A stretch of 64,000 bases of DNA from NCBI RefSeq assembly GCF_018599185.1, contig NZ_JAHFVL010000001.1, forward strand, positions 1,798,001 to 1,862,000, given 5' to 3'. Both the position numbers and the translations under genes were made by a program. Below are positions 27,029 through 34,494 of the stretch, piece by piece; within the stretch, counting starts at the first letter, position 1; each line of letters begins with the position of its first letter. This stretch comes from Rhodanobacter sp. LX-99. GTDB taxonomy: Bacteria > Pseudomonadota > Gammaproteobacteria > Xanthomonadales > Rhodanobacteraceae. The notes under the pieces are model-generated. The model ran no database searches. It was not told the origin of the DNA and saw only the letters and a program-made list of their open reading frames with translations.

Positions 27029-27694
27029 TCAAAGCCTCACGTCGAAGCTCGACCGGCCGGCTACCGCCCGGGCCGGCGAGCCGACGTAGACCCGGCCCGG
27101 CTCGGTATCGCGGGTAACCAGCGCGCCGGCGCCGATCACGTTGTCGGACGCGACCTTCACGTGGTCGTTGAAGGTGCTGTTCACGCCGACGAAGCTGCTG
27201 TCGCCGATTTCGCAGTAACCGGAAATGACCGCATGCGAGGCGACGAACACGTTGTCGTGCACGACCGTGCGGTGCCCCACGTGATTGCCGCTCCACAGGA
27301 TGCAGTTGTTGCCGATGCGCACGAACGGCTGGACCACGTTGCCCTCGAAGATGAAGCTGTTCTCGCCCAGCTCGGCATTGCGCCAGACGAAAGCGCGCGA
27401 GCTGACGTAGGTGGCGAAGCGGTAGCCGCGGCGCTTCGCATCCTGGTACAGGCGCGTGCGCAGGCGGTTGAGCAGGCTGGCCGGTATGGCGACGAACACG
27501 TCGACGTCCGCCGGCGGGTAGTCCGTTTCCAGCGTCTCGTATGCCACCACCGGGCGGCCGGCCAGCATGGCTTGCGCGAGATACTCGCGTTCGACGCTGA
27601 AGGCGACCACGTCGCGCCCGCTGTCGTGCTCGAAATACTCGCAGGCGATCTGCGCGAACTCGCCCGCGCCGATGAGGACTAGAGGCTTTGGCAC
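27029..27694 (-). CDS. PglD/NeuD-type hexapeptide-repeat sugar acetyltransferase
   Basis: 221 residues. The N-terminal Rossmann-like domain PLVLIGAGEFAQIACEYF is followed by a left-handed beta-helix with hexapeptide repeats (NSFIFEGNVVQPFVRIGNNC, SFVGVNSTF). The likely catalytic His lies in SGNHVGHRTVVHDN. Such enzymes N-acetylate UDP- or dTDP-amino sugars, so this is the candidate for acetylating the 3-amino sugar (FdtC/QdtC role). The start is GTG at 27694, overlapping the FdtA-like gene by 16 nt; no ATG is available. Confidence 0.8.
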   Translation of the reverse strand: MPKPLVLIGAGEFAQIACEYFEHDSGRDVVAFSVEREYLAQAMLAGRPVVAYETLETDYPPADVDVFVAIPASLLNRLRTRLYQDAKRRGYRFATYVSSRAFVWRNAELGENSFIFEGNVVQPFVRIGNNCILWSGNHVGHRTVVHDNVFVASHAVISGYCEIGDSSFVGVNSTFNDHVKVASDNVIGAGALVTRDTEPGRVYVGSPARAVAGRSSFDVRL

Positions 27695-28116
27695 GCCGCC
27701 ACGCCCTCCTGGTAGACGACGCCGCGGACCTCGCTCAGGAAGGCGTCGTAATCGGTGATGTAGTCGTCCGGGTCGTACAGGTGGTCGGCCAGCACCATCA
27801 GCACGCAGTCCTCGCTGAAGTCGTACAGCTCGCGCCACACCATGCTGCCGAGCTGCAGGCCGTACGAGGGGTCGTCGAGCACGACCTCCACCGGCCCGCT
27901 GCCGTCGTCCAGCAGAAAGGTGACGGAGCCGCGTACCGCCACCGCCAGCTGGTTGAGATGGCGGTGCGCGTGCCGGCCCCGGTGCACGCCGTCGTGGGTG
28001 GCGAACAGGTAGTACACGCGCCGGATCACGAAGGGCACGTTCCGATCCTGCTCCAAGGCGATCAGCATGCCGCGGCTGTCGCCGTGCTTCTGCAACTGGA
28101 TGCGTTCGATTTCCAT
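27679..28116 (-). CDS. FdtA/QdtA-type dTDP-4-keto-6-deoxyglucose 3,4-ketoisomerase
   Basis: 145-residue single cupin. Characteristic pattern: DSRGMLIALEQDRNVPFVIRRVYY, then HRGRHAHRHLNQ with the two catalytic histidines, then SYGLQLGSMVWRELYDFSEDCVLMVLADHLYDPDDYI. It converts dTDP-4-keto-6-deoxyglucose to the 3-keto isomer, the committed step to Fuc3NAc or Quip3NAc; which epimer cannot be decided here. The substrate-making rmlA/rmlB genes are not in the window. First gene of the operon to 19809, with an ECF-type promoter 45 bp upstream. Confidence 0.88.
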   Translation of the reverse strand: MEIERIQLQKHGDSRGMLIALEQDRNVPFVIRRVYYLFATHDGVHRGRHAHRHLNQLAVAVRGSVTFLLDDGSGPVEVVLDDPSYGLQLGSMVWRELYDFSEDCVLMVLADHLYDPDDYITDYDAFLSEVRGVVYQEGVAACQSL

Positions 28117-28160
28117 GTTCCGGACCCGGCGATGGTTTCGGGGACGACCGACTCATCTGG

Positions 28161-28186
28161 GTGCCGCCTGGCGGGCGAAAGGTTGC
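28161..28186 (-). promoter_or_regulatory. ECF-type promoter before FdtA-like operon
   Basis: On the minus strand GCAACCTTT (28186-28178), 11 bp, then CGGCACCCAG. It forms a divergent pair with 28241-28266; the two first boxes, with flanks, make a 13-bp perfect inverted repeat (GAAAGGTTGCGTC and its complement). Confidence 0.7.
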
Positions 28187-28240
28187 GTCGGCACCCGCGG
28201 CGCATCGAGGAAGCCGCGGCGGGTTACGCCTGGCGCGGAC

Positions 28241-28266
28241 GCAACCTTTCACGGCCCGACCGGCAC
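28241..28266 (+). promoter_or_regulatory. ECF-type promoter before cytochrome operon
   Basis: GCAACCTTT at 28241-28249, 11 bp, then CGGCACTCAT from 28261. It reads toward cytochrome b561 with a leader of about 110 nt. Confidence 0.7.
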
Positions 28267-28381
28267 TCATGTTTTTCGGATCACTCCCCCGTTCGCGCCC
28301 GAGTCTCGCCGAGGGCAAGGCTGGCGATGGAGTGCGCAGGGGAATCGGCTTGATGACGGCAACAAGCAAGGGCATTCGGGC

Positions 28382-28957
28382 ATGCGGTTGAAGAACGGAA
28401 CCCCGCCGCGGGGAAACGGTGAGGGGGCATCCACGCGCCCTGGGGGGTTGGTGGTTCTGCACTGGCTCACCCTGTTTTGTGTGGTTGCCGGGGTGGCGCT
28501 GATCCTGCTCCGCGACGAAGTCGCCGGACGCGCCATGCGCCAGTGGCTGCTCGACGGACATCGCCATTTCGGGGTGCTCGTGCTTCTTCTTTTCGTCGCC
28601 CGCGCGGCCTTGCGCATCCGCTCGGGCAAGCTGCCGCCAGAAGGCGCTCCGCCACGGTTCGCCCGCATCGCCGCGGCGCTGGTCCACGCCGCCTTGTACG
28701 TCCTGCTGCTCGCCCTGCCCCTCTTGGGCTGGGCCCTCAACGATGCGCTGGGCAAGCCGGCCCACTTGCTCGGCGTGGCGCTGCCGGCACTGGTGGGGGC
28801 CGATGAGGATCTCGCCGACACACTCCTGGCATGGCATCAGGATGCCGCCTGGTTGCTGCTCGGGCTGGTTCTGCTGCACGCGGCCGCAGCGCTGTGGCAC
28901 CACTTCGTGCTGCGCGACGGCGTGCTGCGCATGATGTTGCCGAAACCCCGCCGCTGA
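28382..28957 (+). CDS. Cytochrome b561-family membrane protein
   Basis: 191 residues, four predicted membrane helices with His residues suited to bind two b-type hemes (LHWLTLFCVVAG, DGHRHFGVLVL, ALVHAALYVLL, LHAAAALWHHFVLRDG). It fits the bacterial b561 family, which passes electrons between quinol and periplasmic acceptors. First gene of an operon with a Cyc2-like cytochrome-porin and a class I cytochrome c, so it may be the inner-membrane quinone link. The start ATG at 28382 lacks a strong ribosome-binding site. Confidence 0.85.
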   Translation: MRLKNGTPPRGNGEGASTRPGGLVVLHWLTLFCVVAGVALILLRDEVAGRAMRQWLLDGHRHFGVLVLLLFVARAALRIRSGKLPPEGAPPRFARIAAALVHAALYVLLLALPLLGWALNDALGKPAHLLGVALPALVGADEDLADTLLAWHQDAAWLLLGLVLLHAAAALWHHFVLRDGVLRMMLPKPRR

Positions 28958-29009
28958 TGGGCATACGACGTTTCGCTTGCCGCGGCACCCTGTCCAACAA
29001 GGAGACTCC

Positions 29010-30347
29010 ATGTTGTCTTTTCTGAACCGACGCACGCGACGCCGGCCCGGGAACACGCACCTGTGGTACGGCCTGGCGGCGCTCCTGCTGTTCGCCAGCA
29101 GCACCGCGCAGGCGGTGCCGAGCTATGCCCGCCAGACCGGCGCCGCCTGCGCGGACTGCCACGCCGGCGCCTACGGCCCCGCGCTGACGCCCTACGGCAT
29201 GCGCTTCAAGCTCAACGGCTACACCGACACCGACGGCAGCGGCGGCAAGATTCCGCTGGCCGCGCAGCTCATCGCCACGCGCTCCGTGCCCGCCCGCGGC
29301 GAGAGCACGATGCGGCTGACCGAGGCCGACCTCTACCTGGCCGGACGCCTCACCGACCAGGTCGGCGGTTACGTCAAGGTCGAGAACAGCAACACCGGCA
29401 ACAACACCTTCCGCACCCGGCTGAACAACGTCGACCTGCGCTTCGTCGCCAGGGACCTCAAGCTTGGCGACAAGGAGGCGACGCTCGGCGTGAGCGTCAA
29501 CAACAACCCCGGCTTCCAGGATCCGATCGCCGCCTTGCCGGGCGCCGCGGGCATCGGGCCGCCGTCGGTTTCCGGCAGCTTGCTCAACCTGTCCGCGCTG
29601 GCCCACCGTGTCATCGGCGCCAGCGTCTACGGCCTGTACGACTCGACCTGGTACGGCGAAGTCGGCTCCTACGCCTCCTTGCCGACGTCCCAGCAGGATC
29701 ACCTGGGCTACGCCGCTTCGGGCGACCCGGGCAAGCTCAGCGATACCGGTTATTTCCGCTTCGCCTACATGAAGGATCTCAGGCGCCAGTTCTTCTCGGC
29801 CGGCGTGGTCGCGCTGAGCACCCGGCGCCAGCTCCCCCGCAGCGGGCCGCGCGACGACATCACCGACCTCGGCTACGACCTGACCTACCAGTTCCTCGGC
29901 AACCGCGAACACATCGTGCAGCTGAGCTACACCAACATCCTCGAAAAGCGCCGCTACGGCAGCACGCCCGCCGGCCCGGCGCTCGCCGCGCGCCCCCGAG
30001 GGGTCGTGCGCGACCAGACCACGAGCCTGACCTACACCTTCCGGCAGAGCTACGGGATCACCCTCTCCCACCTGGTGAACAGCGGCAGCCGCGATGCGGT
30101 TCGCTACACGCCGTACGGCGTGCCCGACACCACCAGCAACCTCGTCGGCGTGTTCTGGGCGCCGTTCGGCAAGGACGACTCGTACACCTCGGTGGCGAAC
30201 CTGAAGATCGCCGCCACCTGGTTCCGCTTCGCCCGGTTCAACGGCAGCCGCACGAACGTCTTCGGCGCCGCGCCGGGGTCGGCCGTCCCGGCGACCGACG
30301 CGCGGGACCTGGATGCGTTCTCGCTTTCCCTGAGCGCGGCCTTCTAG
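29010..30347 (+). CDS. Cyc2-like outer-membrane cytochrome-porin fusion
   Basis: 445 residues. A signal peptide ends near ALA/QA, then a single heme site CADCH (C47, C50, H51) within AVPSYARQTGAACADCH. The rest is strand-rich with alternating polarity (YVKVENSNTG, DLRFVARDL, YGEVGSYASL, FRFAYMKDL) and ends in Phe, as outer-membrane barrels do. The heme-site surroundings resemble the ARQTG-x2-CxxCH pattern I recall for Cyc2, the fused porin-cytochrome used by Fe(II) oxidisers. ATG at 29010 follows AAGGAG. Whether it oxidises iron is inference; homologues also occur in bacteria not known to do so. Confidence 0.78.
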   Translation: MLSFLNRRTRRRPGNTHLWYGLAALLLFASSTAQAVPSYARQTGAACADCHAGAYGPALTPYGMRFKLNGYTDTDGSGGKIPLAAQLIATRSVPARGESTMRLTEADLYLAGRLTDQVGGYVKVENSNTGNNTFRTRLNNVDLRFVARDLKLGDKEATLGVSVNNNPGFQDPIAALPGAAGIGPPSVSGSLLNLSALAHRVIGASVYGLYDSTWYGEVGSYASLPTSQQDHLGYAASGDPGKLSDTGYFRFAYMKDLRRQFFSAGVVALSTRRQLPRSGPRDDITDLGYDLTYQFLGNREHIVQLSYTNILEKRRYGSTPAGPALAARPRGVVRDQTTSLTYTFRQSYGITLSHLVNSGSRDAVRYTPYGVPDTTSNLVGVFWAPFGKDDSYTSVANLKIAATWFRFARFNGSRTNVFGAAPGSAVPATDARDLDAFSLSLSAAF

Positions 30348-30352
30348 AAAAC

Positions 30353-30763
30353 ATGCACGGGAGCCGGAACGTGACCAGATTGCTTTTGCGCGGCGCCGCC
30401 GTCGCCGGACTCTGCCTGGGCGGGGCGCTGGCCCCGCCGCTCGCCCATGCCGGCGACGTCGCCGCCGGGTCGGACGTGTTCAAGGCGGAATGCGCCGAAT
30501 GCCACAGCGTCCGGGAAGGACGCAACAAGAAGGGCCCCAGCCTGTTCGCGGTGGTGGGGCGCGCGGCGGGAACCTTGCCGGGCTACGACTACTCGGATGC
30601 TCTGCGGGCAGCCCGCTGGACCTGGACGCCGGAAAAGCTGCACGGCTACCTGTCGCAACCGGCACGAAAGGCCAATCCCGGCACCAGGATGAAATACGAC
30701 GGCCTTGCCGCCCCCCGGGATCTGGACGATCTTGTTGCATACCTCCGCACCCTCCATCCATGA
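30353..30763 (+). CDS. Periplasmic class I cytochrome c
   Basis: 136 residues with a signal peptide (cleavage near AHA). The heme motif is CAECH (C47, C50, H51), and the distal methionine is in NPGTRMKYDGL. GYDYSDALRAARWTWTPEKLHGYLSQP and DLDDLVAYLRTLHP are typical of the mitochondrial cytochrome c/c2-type. A soluble carrier between the outer-membrane cytochrome-porin (5 nt upstream) and an inner-membrane partner is the natural reading. Confidence 0.9.
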   Translation: MHGSRNVTRLLLRGAAVAGLCLGGALAPPLAHAGDVAAGSDVFKAECAECHSVREGRNKKGPSLFAVVGRAAGTLPGYDYSDALRAARWTWTPEKLHGYLSQPARKANPGTRMKYDGLAAPRDLDDLVAYLRTLHP

Positions 30764-30798
30764 CATGCTTCGGCCAGCGCAGATCGTTGGAAACTCCC

Positions 30799-30824
30799 CG
30801 CACCATTCTGTCCGGGATGGTGCG
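30799..30824. terminator. Hairpin after cytochrome c gene
   Basis: CGCACCAT and ATGGTGCG form a perfect 8-bp stem with a 10-nt loop. There is no following T-run, so it may be a weak terminator or an mRNA-stabilising structure. Confidence 0.35.
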
Positions 30825-30964
30825 AACGCCGCCGGCGTCAACACTGGCCGTTTCATCACGAACCGATGGGCTTGACGACACTCTGGCAAGCATTACTGGA
30901 TCGCCTCGCGCCATGGGCGCCGGTGCGCTTCCGCGGGCGTGGACGGCATGCGGCTGACCCGCCC

Positions 30965-31783
30965 ATGATGCGTTCGCATCGCGGTCCTGCCCGCTCCGCT
31001 CGCCCCGGCCATGCCGCCCTCCGGGCCGGCTTCGCGGCACTGCTCGTTGGCGCATGCCTGGCGTCGCCACTGCATGCCCAGTCGACCGCCTTCAACGGCA
31101 CCGCGGCACTCAGCTCGCAGCTGGTGGACCGTGGGCAGGCGATGACTTCCAACACGCCCATCCTGCAGGGGGCCGCCTCCTGGACTTTCCCGGCCGGCTG
31201 GTCGCTCGGCCTGTCCGGCAGCGCCGAAGCGCGCTCGCCCGGCCGCCTCGTGGCCGCCCTGGCGCAGGCCTCCCGCCACTGGTCGCTTGCCGGCGACTGG
31301 CAGATGCAGGCGAACCTGCTCTACTACCGCTACGCCGGCACGGCCCGTTCCAGGGCCTTCGACCGCGTCGAAACCGGGCTCAGCTGGAGCTACCGCGACG
31401 TGCTGACCCTCGGCCTGTCGGCCGTCCACGTCGTCGGCAGCCACAGCCGGCACCGGCTGCGCGGCGCCGCGGACATCAGTGTGCATTGGCCGCTGGCGCG
31501 CCACTTTTCCCTTGCCGCCGGAGCGGGCATCGCGCAGTCCCCGATTGCGCCCTACGACGCCTACGGCTACGGTCACGCAGGTTCCCACGAATACGGCCAT
31601 GCGGGTTCCTACAGCCATCGCCGCAGCGCGGACTTCCACAGCTACGGTCACGTGGGGCTGCTGTGGAGCCGCGGCCCCTGGCGGATCGAGCTCGACCGCA
31701 TCCTGGCCGACCCGGAAACACGCTGGCAATGGGATGTCATGGGCGCCTCGCCCTGGGTGGCCACCGTTTCGTGGTCCTTCTGA
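30965..31783 (+). CDS. Small outer-membrane beta-barrel-like protein with His/Gly repeats
   Basis: 272 residues. A signal peptide (cleavage near LHA/Q) is followed by amphipathic strands (FNGTAALSSQLVDRGQAM, WSLGLSGSAEA, WQMQANLLYYRYAG) ending in WVATVSWSF, an outer-membrane C-terminal signature with terminal Phe. It resembles TorF-like putative porins. Near residues 195-225 there is a repeat of the type YGHAGS (twice exact, further degenerate copies) rich in His, Tyr and Gly, possibly a metal-binding surface loop. Start ATG at 30965 or 30968. It sits between the cytochrome genes and the ECF sigma gene. Confidence 0.65.
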   Translation: MMRSHRGPARSARPGHAALRAGFAALLVGACLASPLHAQSTAFNGTAALSSQLVDRGQAMTSNTPILQGAASWTFPAGWSLGLSGSAEARSPGRLVAALAQASRHWSLAGDWQMQANLLYYRYAGTARSRAFDRVETGLSWSYRDVLTLGLSAVHVVGSHSRHRLRGAADISVHWPLARHFSLAAGAGIAQSPIAPYDAYGYGHAGSHEYGHAGSYSHRRSADFHSYGHVGLLWSRGPWRIELDRILADPETRWQWDVMGASPWVATVSWSF

Positions 31784-31790
31784 TCCGGAG

Positions 31791-31816
31791 GCAACCTTTT
31801 CGCGCCGATCCGGTAC
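31791..31816 (+). promoter_or_regulatory. ECF-type promoter, probably autoregulatory
   Basis: GCAACCTTT at 31791-31799, 11 bp, then CGGTACCCAC from 31811. It lies just before the ECF sigma gene (31868). Self-control by the sigma factor is the usual arrangement and ties this motif to it. Confidence 0.72.
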
Positions 31817-31867
31817 CCACACCCAACATCGCGAACCCACCGAGTCCGGCATACCTTCTCCAAGGCC

Positions 31868-32452
31868 ATGAACGACGACGCTACCGACTCCGACGCCACC
31901 GACCGCATGCTGCTCCAGCGCATGGCCGCGGGTGACCGCGTCGCGCTGGGAGTGCTGTACCGCAGCTATCACGGCAGGCTATGCCGCTTCCTGACCCGAT
32001 TGACGCGGCGCGCCGACGTCATCGAGGAAGTCATCAACGACTGCTTCTGGATCGCCTGGCAGAAGGCAGGCACTTTCCACGGGGATTCGCGCGTCTCCAC
32101 CTGGCTCATGGGCATCGCCTACCGCTGCGGGCTGAAGGCGCTGCGGCAGCACGGCGACGAACCCGTCGAAGACGACCCCCGGCACGAAGAACGCAGCCCC
32201 GCCCACGACCTGGACGAAGACCGCGAGTTGCGCGACTGGCTGGGCAAGGGGCTGGAGCGCCTGTCGGTGGATCAGCGGGTCGTGATCGAGCTGGTCTACG
32301 GCGTGGGCCACACCCTGGACGACGTTGCCGTGATCATGCAGTGTCCCGTGGGCACGGTGAAGGCGCGCCTGTTCCACGCGCGGGTGAAGCTGCGCAACGT
32401 GCTGCCGACGCTGGCGGGAGACTCGCCCCAACGCACGGAGAACGCACCATGA
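31868..32452 (+). CDS. ECF-family RNA polymerase sigma factor
   Basis: 194 residues with sigma region 2 (ALGVLYRSYHGRLCRFLTRL, EEVINDCFWIAWQKAG, STWLMGIAYRCGLKAL) and region 4 (RLSVDQRVVIELVYGVGHTLDDVAVIM, CPVGTVKARLFHARVKLR). The linker is acidic. The start ATG follows a leader of about 45 nt from the family promoter. It overlaps by 4 nt a gene for a zinc-finger anti-sigma factor, and that overlaps a subtilisin-like lipoprotein gene, so the three are one unit. The stress or signal sensed is unknown. Confidence 0.93.
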   Translation: MNDDATDSDATDRMLLQRMAAGDRVALGVLYRSYHGRLCRFLTRLTRRADVIEEVINDCFWIAWQKAGTFHGDSRVSTWLMGIAYRCGLKALRQHGDEPVEDDPRHEERSPAHDLDEDRELRDWLGKGLERLSVDQRVVIELVYGVGHTLDDVAVIMQCPVGTVKARLFHARVKLRNVLPTLAGDSPQRTENAP

Positions 32453-33084
32453 CGTTCCCGATGGATTCCGGCAAGGACTGCGTCCACGCCTGGGAAATGA
32501 TGCCGTGGGTCCTGCAGGGCAGCGCCACGCAGGAACAGGGCGCGTGGCTGGAAAGCCACCTGGCGCAATGCGAACCGTGCCGCGCGGAGTTCGCGCAGCA
32601 GAGCCGCCTGCGGCTTGCGCTGTCGCTGCCGCCGGATGTTCCGGTCAACGCCGACGTCGGCCTGGGACGCCTGCTGGCCCGCCTCGATACGGCCGATGCG
32701 CCGGAGGTGCACCCTCGCTCGCGCCCGGCGAGCTGGCTGAGCCGGGCGCTGGTCGCCGCCGTGCTGGTCCAGGCGCTCGGCATCGGCGTGCTGGGCGTGA
32801 AGCTGTGGTCGGTGGGCGGCAATACGGCGTATCGCACGCTCAGCCAGGAGACCTTGCCCGCGGCTCCGGGCGCGATCCGCGTGGTGCCTGACGCGGGCAT
32901 GACGCTGGCCGACTGGAACGCCTTGCTGCACGCCCTGCGGCTGCAGGTAGTGAGCGGCCCCAACGATGTCGGTGCCTACACGGTCGCCCCGGTGAGCTCC
33001 GCCTCGACGGCGCAACATGCGTTGCAGCAGCTGCGCACCACACGCGGCATCCTGCTGGCGGAGCCTGTCGCCGTCACGCCATGA
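32449..33084 (+). CDS. Zinc-finger anti-sigma factor, membrane anchored
   Basis: 211 residues. The N-terminal cytoplasmic part has HLAQCEPCRAEF, the H-x3-C-x2-C zinc-binding motif of anti-sigma domains. A single membrane helix (SRALVAAVLVQALGIGVLGVKL) starts near residue 98. The periplasmic part (about 90 residues) contains GMTLADWNALLHALRLQVVSGP, which looks like a small alpha/beta fold that may be a sensor or cleavage target. It holds the upstream ECF sigma factor inactive by family precedent. Confidence 0.85.
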   Translation: MTFPMDSGKDCVHAWEMMPWVLQGSATQEQGAWLESHLAQCEPCRAEFAQQSRLRLALSLPPDVPVNADVGLGRLLARLDTADAPEVHPRSRPASWLSRALVAAVLVQALGIGVLGVKLWSVGGNTAYRTLSQETLPAAPGAIRVVPDAGMTLADWNALLHALRLQVVSGPNDVGAYTVAPVSSASTAQHALQQLRTTRGILLAEPVAVTP

Positions 33085-34391
33085 AGTACGGCCGCCTCCT
33101 CCTTCTCGTCGTCGCCGCGGCCGCCCTGGGCGCGTGCGCGTCCACGCCTTCCGTGACCACCCCGGACAACCACGCCGGCCTCGGCCGCATGTCGGTCGCC
33201 AGCGCGTCCGCGATGGACAGCCGGCGCGACATCATCCTGGCCGTCGCCAACCCGCTGGAGCCGCCGCCGATACACGCCGGCTCCAGCCTGCTCGGCTATG
33301 CCCCGTCCAGGTATTACGGCGCCGGCCAGCACGCGGCATCCATCCTGGCCGCGCTGAAGAAGAGTTACGCGTTCAACGAACTCGCCGGCTGGCCGATCAA
33401 GACCCTGGACCTGTACTGCATCGTGCTGCAGCCGCCGCCCGGCATCAGCCGCGACGCCTTGCTCAAGGCGCTCGCCGGGGACCGCCGTGTGCGGCTCGCG
33501 CAGCCGCTGCACGACTATGCCGTTTACGGCAAACGGTCCGCCGACGCGGCACACCGCTACAACGACCCCTACGTCAGCCTGCAACGCGGTTTCGTCGAAA
33601 CCGATGCCGCGCTGGCACACGACTTCAGCCAGGGCAGCGGGGTCCGCATCGCGATCGTCGACACCGGCGTCGACATGACGCATCCCGACCTTCAGGGGCG
33701 CATCCACGATGCGCACAACATGGTCGACGACGACGCGGCGGCGTTCGACCGCGACAGCCACGGCACGGAAGTCGCCGGCGTCATCGCCGCGGATGGCGAC
33801 AACCACCAGGGCATCGTGGGGGTGGCGCCCAAGGCCACGCTCAGCGTCTACAAGGCCTGCTGGTACCCGCCCGCGCCGAACGCCGGCGCGCGCTGCAATT
33901 CCTTCACGCTGGCCAAGGCGCTGGCGACGATCATCGACACCGACGCCCGCATCATCAACCTGAGCCTGGGCGGCCCCGCCGATCCGCTGCTCAACCTGCT
34001 GCTGGCGCAGATCCTGGAACAGGGCCGCATCGTGGTCGCCGCCATTCCCCCGGAAGGAAACGTCGACGGATTCCCCGACAACACGCCGGGAGTCATCCTG
34101 GTCCGCGTCAGCGGCATGTCGGCGGCCCCGCCCGGTGTCCTCAGCGCCCCCGGCGACGACATCCTGACCACCCAGCCCGGGGGTGGCTACGACTTCACTT
34201 CCGGGTCGTCGATGGCGGCCCCGCACGTGAGCGGGATGGCCGCCTTGCTGCTGTCCCTCGCGCCGGGGCTGGATGCACGCGCGATCCATGACCTCCTGCT
34301 ACGCAGCAGCAAGGTCTCCGGCGGCGTCCTGCAGGTGAACGCCGCCTCGGCCCTGACCGAGCTGCGCGACACGCCGAAAGCCACCCGCTGA
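33081..34391 (+). CDS. S8 subtilisin-like lipoprotein protease
   Basis: 436 residues. The lipobox LGAC places the lipid anchor on C19. The N-terminal 170 residues may be a propeptide. The catalytic triad appears intact: D194 in AIVDTGVD, H227 in DSHGTE, S377 in GSSMAAPH. The oxyanion Asn region is unusual, AAIPPEGN (N327) in place of the common AAGN. The ATG overlaps the anti-sigma stop (ATGA). A periplasm-facing protease encoded with a sigma/anti-sigma pair could cleave the anti-sigma factor or be a regulon output. The pairing is seen; the function is inferred. Confidence 0.88.
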   Translation: MKYGRLLLLVVAAAALGACASTPSVTTPDNHAGLGRMSVASASAMDSRRDIILAVANPLEPPPIHAGSSLLGYAPSRYYGAGQHAASILAALKKSYAFNELAGWPIKTLDLYCIVLQPPPGISRDALLKALAGDRRVRLAQPLHDYAVYGKRSADAAHRYNDPYVSLQRGFVETDAALAHDFSQGSGVRIAIVDTGVDMTHPDLQGRIHDAHNMVDDDAAAFDRDSHGTEVAGVIAADGDNHQGIVGVAPKATLSVYKACWYPPAPNAGARCNSFTLAKALATIIDTDARIINLSLGGPADPLLNLLLAQILEQGRIVVAAIPPEGNVDGFPDNTPGVILVRVSGMSAAPPGVLSAPGDDILTTQPGGGYDFTSGSSMAAPHVSGMAALLLSLAPGLDARAIHDLLLRSSKVSGGVLQVNAASALTELRDTPKATR

Positions 34392-34395
34392 TCCG

Positions 34396-34422
34396 GGGCG
34401 GCCGTTCGCCCGACGATTTTTT
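34396..34422 (+). terminator. Rho-independent terminator after protease gene
   Basis: GGGCG and CGCCC form a 5-bp stem around a 6-nt loop; six T residues follow at 34417-34422 after a 5-nt gap. It fits the end of the sigma/anti-sigma/protease operon. Confidence 0.5.
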
Positions 34423-34494
34423 ACAGCGCATTCACCCGGCTGATTCCAATGTGCGCAGACGCGCGCGAACAGGTGCCGCGGGCAGGAGCATCCC

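Noticed and set aside
1..34000. Lasso peptide cluster (ABC exporter, HprK-like kinase, nucleotidyltransferase)
   Set aside because: No asparagine-synthase-like cyclase, transglutaminase-like protease, PqqD-like protein or precursor found.
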